From positions 80,750,705-80,814,704 of the forward strand of contig CP136067.1 in assembly GCA_032622095.1 (NCBI GenBank): a DNA stretch of 64,000 bases. The letters run 5' to 3'. Shown piece by piece: positions 50,301-62,300 of the stretch (position 1 is the stretch's first letter; each line of letters begins with the position of its first letter). Below the pieces are notes generated by a model. The model had not been told where the DNA came from, ran no database searches, and worked only from the letters and a program-made list of their open reading frames with translations. The translations under genes and the position numbers were made by a program. This DNA comes from Siphonodentalium dalli. Taxonomy: Eukaryota > Mollusca > Scaphopoda > Gadilida > Siphonodentaliidae.

Positions 50301-53300
50301 ACCAAAGTTTAATCAAAACTTGACATTAAACATTGAAAAAAGTCAAATCATTGAAAATTATTCTGAAAATAATATTCAGACTAAAATATTTGAACTTACT
50401 ACACAATTAGGGATGCTTGGTGATAAAATAAGTGTAACAGATTTGTTTACATAACACTGGTTTCAACAATTTGATCATAAATTTGTGCTATTTACTTTTA
50501 ATTTCTGGGTCATAAATTCATGCTTTTTATGTTTACCCATACCATAGTATGGTAAACATAGTGTTGTTGTCCAGATTGACCACTCGTCGTCCATCCATCT
50601 GTCCGTCCGTCCATCCGTCATTCTGTCTGTCCGTAGACACTTTACGCATGGTGCGATAACTCAAATATTTTCTATCTGATCGGAACCATATTTTGTATAT
50701 GAATTTCTCAGCACGAAAGACAGATCAAGTTCGAATATGGGTTTGATCCGACTATTTTTAACAGAGTTATGGCCCTTTTTTGAAAAAATATTCACTCTTA
50801 AAAAATAAAAAATAAGATTTAATTCCTTTGCTCAATTTAACAAAAAATAAATAAATAGATAAAAAAAAATATAATAAAATAAGTTTTTTTTAAATAATTG
50901 AGAACAATTTTTTGTTTTTAAGTCAGTAAAATTAAAAAAACTAACACCATTATAACTGCCAAGGGTACCCCGAAACTGCCAAGGGTACCCCGAGTCACCA
51001 CACCAAATTTGGTTTAAATCGGTCAAAAATCTTGTGTTACGTACTGGTAAATTTGTTTGGAGTAACATTAAATCCAATTCACCAATTCCATCCCGTGCCT
51101 TTGGACTACTTGGCTATTGATTAGGCTATATTATTTTCTGATGTCTCTTATGCCAATGTGCAGATAAATCTGATAAAGAAAGCTATGGTATCTAATTTAA
51201 AATAAAGATTCAACAATACACATCACATGATATTAACAGTAGACTGGGACATCTGTGCTGCCTTGCACAGCTGAAGATATCACTCTACAGATTGTCTAAG
51301 GTCACTATAAATTTTATTGGTATAATAGAGATATCAGCTTTCAACATAAACAATTCCTTTGATTTGTTGACAGCTCTGCTATATAATTGATATTAATGGG
51401 TCAGCAGTGAGGTGGCTTATCTTGATCTATATTGTTGGTAGAATTTGATACATTATCATGGTAAACTTAAATTGGACTCTCTTAACCCAAGTATTCCATG
51501 TCCAGGTTACCTTTCACATTTAACCCAAGGCTGTGGTGGTGCAGCATTACAGATCCTGTACCAGTGCATTCTCTTATATAAATGCGAGTGACCCATAAAT
51601 TCCAATAATCTGTGTTATGTACATTTGTCTATAATAGTACATAACAGTATACTCTATAATTCAACAGCAAAACTCTCATTTATGATTCCAATCATAGCAA
51701 TTTACTATCGCTAAGGGATGGGTTAACATTTGCCGATCGTGATCGGCCTCTCGTTTCTTTTAATTTTCGTGAGATCTCTCATTAAATTGTGACCAAACAT
51801 AAAATTAGAACAGTATAATATCTGCTGTGAAAGAAAACGCTTTTAGGCGATGATTATATGACATTATATATGCGCAGTAACATGATATTGCCATAAAACT
51901 ACCATAAGCGACACAAATGTTGTTCCATCTGTCAAGTTGCTAACCATAAAACGACGTAAATGTCCTTCTCATACTTTCCCGATTTAGGCAGGAGTCTTCG
52001 TTATTTCCGACCCATCTCCCGCCCTCCCGATTGGAAACAGTTTCTCATGAATTCTGTAACAATGAAAGACCAAGCTTCCTCAGTGCATTCATCTAACTTC
52101 ATACAATAGAAGTAACACAAATTTGACTGTCATTATACGGTCTCAATGGAAACAAGCTGTGTAATTAGCCTCGGGTCATAACCTCTTCGCTGCTATGACG
52201 TCCGTAACTATTACGGACGTAAAAGTGCATGTCGTGTGCTATATGGTTCGTATGTACTACGGACCTACTTCAGCACACTAGCAGTAGGCCATTAATCATA
52301 ACTGGAACTCAGAGATTGGTGAATCGGAATATCTGTATCTCAAAGTTTCAAACAGTGTATGATGTTCATGATAGTGAACGCTAATAGCCTTTCAACTGAG
52401 TCAGTTTTGTGTTCTTGTGATATTCCCGTTATATTTTTCCACTGGAAAATCGCAATAACGTCAACATCCCAGCATACGATGTCATAAAGTAATTTAGCAG
52501 CCAAGAGGTTAATGGCCAACCAACTATCCAAACATAGCTTATCTTGTAACGCCTCTTATTCAATTAAAGAATCTATGCAGTTTTACTGACCATAGCATAA
52601 TATTCACCCAGCAAGAAATGGATATATATATTTCACCCATAGAGGGTATAGCTGTAAAAAGACATGACAACATCTCAAATGTCCGTATAACAACAGAGCG
52701 ATCAATTCGCTGGAATATGACATCATCAGTACCACGGCAAAGAATGTACCTTAGTGGTGTCAAAGACCATATCTTCCTGGATATAGTCCTCAATTAAACT
52801 TAGTGTTTTTAATGCTAAGACAATAATACCCTTTCAAAGAACTTGTGTTTGTGATTTGAAGTTAATGAATCTCAAGTTGAGTCTGTCTTCACTTCATTGC
52901 ACGACTATTCAAAGTAAGCATGGACAAAATAAACAATCAGTTTGCGAGCGGTAAACCAAACAAACAAATGAACTTATTTTGCGTGAAATTTAAGCTTTAT
53001 TGCTAAACTGTTAAATTTTAAAGTTTTGTTATGCTATATGTAGTTCAGTCATGAACGTTGTGCATACCCTGGAAGCAGCAATCTGCGAAACTGGTCATGT
53101 TGACCTATGCTACATGGTATTATTGAGTTTAAAGTGGGTAAAATTAGAAAGTTTATACTAGTACATGTAACTATGAAAAATCTCCCGAATTTGAACTAGA
53201 TTTCCCGAATTCTGAAGTTCAATCTCCCAAAATAGGTTTGCCAGAAGTTAACATCTATGGTCGTTCTATCTGCCAAAAGATTAACATATAAAGTTTATTC

Positions 53301-56300
53301 TTTCTTTACTTATAGAGCCGAGTAGCAGGTCAGAGTAATGGAGAAAGGAATTTCCATATTTTTTACCAACTGCTGCATGGTGCTGATTCAGAACTGCTGA
53401 GTAAGTCGATTGTTGATGAAATATACAGAGAACTGCAATCATATCTTACTGACGATCAATCTTTGACCCAATTGCAATGGCATATGTAGAATGCTAGGTA
53501 TTAAAGTTTAACCGTTTATTGACGGGAGCTGTGCTGGTGCAGAATTAAAGATCCTGTGCCAGTGCATTCTCTTATATATGTGAGTCTCCCATTGGGAGCA
53601 TCACATATATAAGAGAATGCAATGGCTTACAAGGTTAAGGTAAATATTGTTAAGCCAATGTATTCTCTTATATATGTGAGGCTCCATATGGGCGACTCAC
53701 ATATATAAGAGAATGCATTGGCAGAGGTTTTTTGCAAACTTTCAGGAAGCTGCAGTCATGGTAGGGTTAAAGTGGAACAAATTGTCTGAAGATCTGAAGT
53801 GTGTTCTCGTTCTAGAATTCAGAAGACTCAAAAGAAATATTGTAGAGTGGACTTTTTTTTGGAGTTAACACTAAATCTGCTCCAATTGCCACAGTGCCTT
53901 ATTCCTCAACAAAACACAGCAGACCTACGCTCATTTCTTATAATCATTTAGATTTTGGCTGATTTATTCCCATAGAATCAACTGATATAATTTGTATTGC
54001 TTTTTTGAAATTTGTCATAAGTTAGCCCAATATTAACTTGATTTCTCTTATCGATCAATTTCACCACATTCCATTAAGTGTATTTGGTGTGTTTTATAGA
54101 GGTATGAAACACATGATCCAATTGGCAACTGATCAGTCGGCGAACAGAATGTAGTGTAAAATGAATGGAGGATAACACTTTCTTTACTAAATGGATTCTC
54201 CCACTCAAATATAAATGTATACATTGGAATGGTCTGTTATTCATTTGGCAGAATGACCAGGACATACAGTAATGACCCTTGCGCATGTGTGCATCATTCC
54301 GGGACTTTGTCTGAGCTTGTATTCTATCATTTTCTGGTCAATTTAAAAAAAAACTTGGCACATATATCAACCAGCATGGGAACCGGCGCACCTGCAATTT
54401 TGAGTTCAGTCGGAGTCATTTTGGTGGAGTTATTATCATTTTCGACATAGAATCGTACTTCCTGGGATGCATCTTTTGTTCAAGTCTGCATTCCGTCATT
54501 TTCCAGTCAATTTTTGTAAGACTTGGCACAGATGTCAACCAGCATGGGAACCTGCGCATCTGCGATTTTGAGTTCAGTCGGAGTCATTTTGGTGCAGTTA
54601 TTGCCATTTTTCGACATAGAAATGTTTTGTTTTTTATTTTAGAGCTATTAACCCTTTCTCCACACATTGAAGATTTGCAACATATAGTGAATATGCACTT
54701 TGTATCATATTGCTGTATTCTATTCCTATATCTTCAAACGTGCCATCTTTGTCATATGACATTTTGGTCAGCGACCTTTTATTATTATTCACAGAATCCT
54801 TGAAACTCCTGAATGAAACAAGCAGTTATAACTATCTACGTGGCAGTTTCTGTGATACTGATACTGTTGTCGTCGACAAAGACAACTTCCAGAATGTGCG
54901 TCGAGGGATGGAAGTGATTGGGTTCAGTGCAGATGAAATGGACTTGGTTTTCAAACTGTTGGGCAGCATTCTCAATCTGGGAAATGTGGAATTTGAATAC
55001 AAGGACAACAGTGATGGAACAGATGGATGTAGCCTGTGTTCCCAACAAGGTAATATTATTCATACGCTACTGAAAATTTATATATTTATGTCTTAATATA
55101 AATTACTTTCTTATAGTTCACCTCTTGTAAGAACACACATAATTTATTGAACAGAAAGATGGCGAAGACACAAACATAAGGAAAGCAAGATAACTACCCT
55201 CACCACCTCTTGCTGATTAGCTTCTTTAAGATATCACTTAACGTTGAACAATTCTATAGAGAGACCAATATGAGAATTTGATATTATGTGCTGACCAGAC
55301 CAATCAAATGGCGATGGTCCGCACAGATATCCCAGCCATGTGTTATCAGATCTGAATGATATTTGATGAGAAAAAGAGGGGCAAATGACTTTCGAGTTTT
55401 CCATTCTAGAGTTATCCTTCTTTGTTTATCTGCAAATCTTGTTCTTTTTGCACATATATCTCAGCCATGTGTTATCAGATCTAAATGAAATTTGGTGGTT
55501 TGTCATCATGACTGCCTTCAAAAGAGAGGCAAATGATCTTTGCGTTTTCCATTCTAGAGTTCTCCTTCTTTCATTATCTTAAAATGTTAGCTTTTTGTCA
55601 ATGCAAATATCTCAGCCATGGGTTATCGGATCTGAATGATATTTGGTTTGTAGGTTCCAACAGAGGGACAAATGATGTTGTTCACATTTTCCATTCTAGA
55701 GTTATCCTCCTTTGTTTTTCTGGAAATGTTGATTTTTCATCCATGCAGATATATCAGCCATGGGTTATCGGGCATGAATGAATTTTAATTTGGAGGCTCA
55801 TCATCATGACTGCTTTCAAAAGAGTGCCCAATGATTTTGTTGAAATTTTCCATTCTAGAGTTATGCTTCCTTGTTTAATTTAAATTTGGGTTCCATCCTG
55901 TCAATGCTTCAATTTTGCACTGTGTGGGTATGCCAGCACCCGAGATGCAGTTTCTTGTTGCAGTTGACTTAAGGTAGTATTCTCTGATATTGACAGAGTG
56001 TTGAGCTTATAAACAACATTATCACTCTGTGAGTCGGTAGAACATAAATAAACTCCAAGCCATCGATTTGACCGTCAGTCCACCACAATAACTTATAATA
56101 TTATCCATCCCATAACTAACACTATTTCTGGTTGGGCAAAAGCCGTCACATGATATCCAGGAAAAAGTCATATTGGACTCCCGAAAGTCATATTGGACTC
56201 CCAACAGTCATAATAATGAACTTACTATTATAAAAATTATTGGGACTCCAGGTGACGTCATTTGGTAAAACATACAGATGGATAACGAAAATGTCATTAT

Positions 56301-59300
56301 ACAATGTTGTGTACAGTATGTGTTTTCTTGTACTCGTTGTCGTGAAAAGTCATATTGGACATGACACTATGCGTCTCGTACAATATTACTTTTCATCACA
56401 ACATGGACTCGTACATGAAAAACACATAATGTACACATTGTATAATAACTTTATAATATTGAATCCTGGCAAATGGAAGATAAACGATAAGGTAACACTA
56501 TCATTGAGTTAATCAGGACATTATGGGGAGGATGAATTGCCATTGCATTGATATACAGTAATGCTCTAAGTAATCGACTCCTTAACCACAGCAGAATTAT
56601 GGGTAACTTTTCAGGATTTAGTCGGAAATATGACTTGTTGCTCTCGGAAAGCTCTTTAATAAACTAGCGATAATCTTATCCAATTTACGTCTCTAGATTT
56701 CCTATCCTGATCCTATTACTAGAATGTCAAGGCTTTCCCAATATGATGTCATAAATTATTTCCAAATATGGAGCGCATGCTTGGTGTAGTGAATGTTGGT
56801 GTGAATCGTAGTATTCAATAAAAACTACAGGATGCGAACAAATAATCAGTAACATATATCAGTGGCTGATCAAAACTGGGAACAAATAATCAATATAACA
56901 ATAACATGATTTTTGAGGGCATTATGGTTTCTTAACAGCCCGATAGGAATAATTAACAGCCAGAGGGCCGCTAATAGGCACGAGGGCTGTTAATCATTCC
57001 GGGAGGGCCGTTAAGAAACCATAATGCCCGAAAAATATCATGTTATTAATATTATTTCCACACACTATCATTATGTAAGTGTCGTACCCCGGCAAGTTCA
57101 AATATTTCACAACATCTCTGAATTAACACAATTTAATCAAAATATGGGCGCGGATATAATATGCCTGTGAATTGCTGCCCGTAAACATGTCAAAGTGCTC
57201 AGTGTGAGAGAACCACCGGATTTCTTCGGTTTAACTTCTGCATAAAATTTTCTCAACAGGTCATTTAGACTATCTGTTGATATCGACGAGAAATCACAAC
57301 TTTTGCTTCTTTTTTTCAAGCCAGTCTTCGAAGCGTCTCGCTCCGTAAATTGTCGATCGAGATGTGCTATCCGGTCTAGCACTATTTTCAAGAAAATTTA
57401 GTTGATTTTCGTCTAATTCACTGGATTGAGACATTTTTTTAATTTACACAAATACGCATGGATCGTCTGGTTTGTGTGCAAACAATTATCACGTGATCAA
57501 AACAAAAATCACGTGACCAAAATACATCGAAATTTGGCAAAATATCACCGGCATCTGAGACCAAATAACTCGCGTAATAATGCTTAAATTGAAATAATAT
57601 ATACCTGTGTTTACCTTAGGATACCATTTAGTTAGGTATGTGTTCTATGTAACACATGGCAATCGGATATTTCTTCGTTAAAAAGCTTTATTAGAATAAA
57701 GAAATTCTGAACAATTCATCGGCAGTTTGGTCACGTGACGTGTCGGGCCATCTCGTGCTAATGACAAGCATATCCCATTAGCGCCCAAGGGCCATAATGA
57801 ACTTACATATTCACGTAATTTAGTTAGTGTTATGGGATTTTTTCGCAGGATAAAACGTCATTAATATTCTAGAGAATGCCCTTATAGGTGGAAATAATAA
57901 CAAATATCATTGGCTGATCAAAATATAATGTCTCCTGGATTGCAATGAGTAATTTTTATCGCATTCAATTATGAATATATCGCCTGTGTTTTGGTATGTG
58001 TGAGATAATTGTCAAGACATCATTGACCCAGGGACCAGCCGAGAGGGCAATGTGGGTGAAGAAGTCTCCCTATTCTTGCTAACTTCGCCCATATTTTGCA
58101 GCCGGGCGAAGTTTAAGTCAATATTCAATATTTCGTTTCGTTTAGCAATTTTTTTCGTATTCATAAGCATTGTTTAATTTTTATGTTTACCCATACTATG
58201 TATGGTAAACATAGTGTCGTTGTCCGGATTGACCACTCGTCGTTCGTCCGTCCGTCCGTCCGTCTGTCCGTCCGTCGAGCCGTCTGTCCGTCCGTAGACA
58301 CTTCACGTGTAATGCGATAACTCAAACATTTTCTATCCAATCACAAGCAAATTTTGTATATGGGTATATCAGCCCAAAATACAGATCGAGTTCGAATTTG
58401 GGTTTGATCCGAGTTTTTGTTACAGAGTTATGGCCATTTTTCTACTTAGAATTCACACATTCTGCCATAACTCAAACATTTTGTATCTGATTGGAACCAA
58501 ATTTGGTATGTGAGTTTCTCAGCCCAAAATACAGATCTAGTTCGATTTATTTTAAAGGAGTTATGACCCTTTTTCGAAGAAAAAAATCGATTTTAATTTT
58601 TTTTTATTTTTAACTATTATAATAATAATAAAAAAAATGTCATTGACATTGTCATTTGTTTTCATTTAGATATTGATGATTATGATACAAGTTGATAAAA
58701 AGATTTCCAATGTGTCCCTTTAATTTTTTTAAATAATTAAAAACAATTATAACCATTATAACTCTGCCAAGGGTACCCCGAATCACCACACCAAATTTGA
58801 TTAAATCGGTCCAAAATCTTGTTTTATGTACTGGTAAATCTGTTTGGAGCAACATTAAATCCAATTCACCAATTGCATTTGGACTACTTAGCTATTGATA
58901 AAGCTATATTATTTTCTGATGTCTCTTATGCCAATGTGCAAATAATCTGATAAAGAAGCCTGTGGTATCTAATTTAAAATAAAGATTCAACAATAAACAT
59001 CACATGATATTAACAGTAGACTTGGACATCTGTGCTGCAGAGTTATATCTTCAGATGGTCTGATATCATTATAATTGTTATTGGTTTAATAGAGGTCAGT
59101 GTTCAACATAAACAATTCCTGTGATTTTTTGACAGCTGTGCTATATAATTGATATTAATGGGTCAGTGGTGAGGTTGCTTATCTGTATACTAGGACACAT
59201 TATTATTGTAAACTTAAATTGGACTCTCTTAACCCAAGTATTCCATGTCCAGGGCACACCTACCAATTTAACCCACGGACTTGCTGGCTGTGGCGGTTTA

Positions 59301-62300
59301 GCATTACAGATCCTGTACCAGTGCATTCTCTTATATAAATGCCAGTGACCCATAAATTCCAATAATTTGTGTTATGTACATTTGTCTATAATAGTACATA
59401 ACAGTATACTCTATAATTCAACACCAAAACTCTCATTTATCCGATCATATTCAATTTTTATCGCCAAGGGATGGGTTATCATCTGCCGATCGTGATCGGC
59501 CTCTCGTTTTTATACGCCCTTTTGAAAAAAAGGCCGTATTATAGTATTGGTCTGTACCGTCCGTCCGTCCGGGCGGGCGTCCGTCCGTCCGTTAACCTGT
59601 TGTCCGGATGATAACTTTAGTTAGAGTGAACCAAATTTAATAAAATTTGGTATGTGGGTTTATTAGCCGAAAAGTAAGTTCAAGTTCGAATTTGGGTTCC
59701 GCCCGCCAATTTTCACCGGAGTTATGCCCCTTATTTGACGTTTTTTGACTTAGAAAATCCTTGAAATTTGTTGTCCGGTTGATAACTTTAGTATAGTTTA
59801 TTGGAATGAATCCAAATTTGGTATATTACTTTCTCCCCCCAAAACACAGGTCAAGTTCGAACTTGGGTTCTGTCCGACCATTTTTGGCAGAGTTATGCTT
59901 CTTTTTCGACTCAGAAAATTCAGTTTTTCTTATGTTTTTTGGTTTCCGGATGATAACTCGATTTTGGAATGTTTATACGCAATGTGGATTACATATATCG
60001 AAATACAGCTCAAGTCCGAATTTCGTTTTAATCCGATAATTTTTGCAAGAGTTATGGCCCCTTTTTTGACGAAATTTGACTTAGAAAATCCCTGAAATTT
60101 GTTGTCCGGATGATAACATTAGTTAGAGTGAACCGATTTCAATAAAATTTGGTATGTGGGTTTATTAGGAGAAAAGACAGCTCAAGTTCGAATTTGGGTT
60201 CCGTCCGCCAATTTTCACCGGAGTTATGCCCCTTATTTGACGTAATTTGACTTAGAAAATCCCTGAAATTTGTTGTCCGGATGATAACTTTACTAGAGCT
60301 TATCGGATTCAATGATAATTTGGTATATTACTTTCTCCCACCAAACACAGGTCAAGTTCAAATTTGAGTTCCGTCCGCCAATTTTTACCAGAGTTATGCC
60401 CCTTTTTTACCAGTTTCCGCCGACCCAAGAGAGGGCGTATATTGCACGCCCAGCGTAGCTCTTGTTGTATTCATAAGTGCACAGGGGTTTGTCAGAATGA
60501 TAGTAAATAAAAAATATAAGAGATATATAGATATATATAGATATATATAGATATATATAGATATATATAGATATGTAAGTAATAAATAAAGAATAGGGTT
60601 GCAACTAGGGGATTAGCGATTTAAGTAATTTTTTTTTTTTTTTAGTATCACGAAATTTAGAAACGTGAAAAAACGTTCCGCTCGTGGCACTCTCCATATT
60701 CATTGCTATTATGACTGTTATACATCAACGTGACCACTGTGATTTACATTTAGCATGACATTGGCAATATCACCTTATGTTCTCTTTATATCACCGCAAC
60801 GCCAGGTTTCATTTTCGAACCGTCCGCTGATTTCGTGGACACGCGACCATGTACATCCGTTGTAATTAGTTGGCGGTGTCGGGCAAAAATGTACACATAT
60901 AATAAAAGGGCCGAGGAATCTGTGCCGTTTGCATCATGCTGTCCGAATATTTCCGGGGCATGTTAATGTTAGTAACGATGTAACATATCCAAGATTTAGG
61001 TCGAAATATTCGGACCACTGCTGCAAACGACTTCGTCCAAGAGTGGATCAAGTTTTACATGACACCGTACCCAGCAGCGTGTCACCGAGGGCAGCCAACG
61101 CTTCGAAAATGAAACTTGCCGTTGTGGTGATTTAAAGAGAAAATAGGTGATGTAGTCAATGCGAAATTAAATTTCAGCCACATGCGGTCATATTGATGTA
61201 TAATAGTCATAATAGCAATCTGTCTGAAGATCGCTACAATCGATAATGTTTTGGCTTTCCTATTTTCGAGGCAAAAAATTTATAAATAAACATTTGTAGG
61301 TCAAATCACTAATCCCCTTGATTCAATCCTATACTCTTATTACTATTATTACTACTATTTATTATTATTTGTATATATTTATTATTATTATTATTTATTA
61401 TCATTCTGACAAACTCCTGTGATAAGTGGTTGTAAATAAACAAACAACAACATGCTGTTCTCCCAAAATTATTATATAAAATGCTACCATTCTCTCACAA
61501 TTATGTTTGGACATTATTCATAGTTATTTGAGTGATGATTTGAACATAATGATTCCATATTTGAACAATTGTTTCATCATTTTAATTAATATATTACATA
61601 TCTCCTATTTTCGTTATATAGGCGACTACTGTACTAGCCGATTTCAATTTTGTAAAGCACACTTCACCCTATTGAAGGCCCACTTCGCCTTATTATTGTG
61701 ACAGGGAGAAGTCACTTCGCCTTATTATTGTGACAGGGAGAAGTCACTTCGCCCTGCAAATCAGGTCTAGGCTGGCCCCTGCATTGACCTCCATTCTCGC
61801 AATATGAATATAACGAATCATGAAGGGGTGTTTATGTTTTGTGCCGGTTCATAAAATGCATTGAAAATGCCTCTTCTATTCCCAGTATGTTCATTAAATT
61901 CTCCCTCTTGGAACCTCATTATGCAAATGACCAGCAATATATTTTGAGTTCTTTCTGGCATGCTCCAAGTTAATAAGCGATAAGTAAATAATGACATCTA
62001 TATTTCTATCATTTGGTTGATAAATAAAGCTTTATAGTTTCAGCGGTGGACAATGTATGTGAGTTACTTCAGAGCGACAAGGAGATTTTGATTACAGCCT
62101 TGACTCAAAAAACTGTTGATGTGAAAGAAGACCAAGTGAAAACAGATCTGACTGTGCCAGCTGTAAGTTGTACGATAACAGTTTTAACTCTTTGCTAACT
62201 GGATACTCACTGGTGAGTAGTTACATGTTTCCTATCCATATGTTTGGAAAAGGATGTTGAGTTAGTAAACTATGCCTTAGGCCCAACAAAAATTAAATGT

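Larger units (their letters stand above)
48062..53315 (+). other. Myosin intron 7 (5,254 bp): repeat content
   Basis: Contains the ACCCAACA-type MITE (49131-49519), the first copy of a 1.2-kb duplicated block (50524-51735) and the second copy of the 46320-47170 segment (51960-52865), itself carrying a TTAA element (52178-52512). 48100-49100 and 49530-50520 show no recognised element. Confidence 0.7.
58029..61781. mobile_element. 3.75-kb hAT-like non-autonomous element with a perfect 8-bp target duplication
   Basis: CATTGACC flanks both sides (58021-58028 and 61782-61789). The left end CAGGGACCAGCCGAGAG and the right end, read inverted, CAGGGGCCAGCCTAGAC agree at 15 of 17 positions. 'acttcgcc' repeats mark both subterminal regions (58080-58110, 61685-61755). 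No transposase-like frame inside; the interior is other repeats (58178-59515, 59512-60440, 60594-61320). The 8-bp duplication and CAGGG end are hAT hallmarks. Confidence 0.85.

Noticed and set aside
46320-52865. Duplicated alternative exon of the myosin gene
   Set aside because: The duplicated intron segments contain no open frame with myosin motifs, so there is no sign of mutually exclusive exons.
54710-55096. Open frame beginning MLYSIPISSNV as a separate gene
   Set aside because: Its second half is myosin exon 9; the first part is intron 8 read through the acceptor at 54794.
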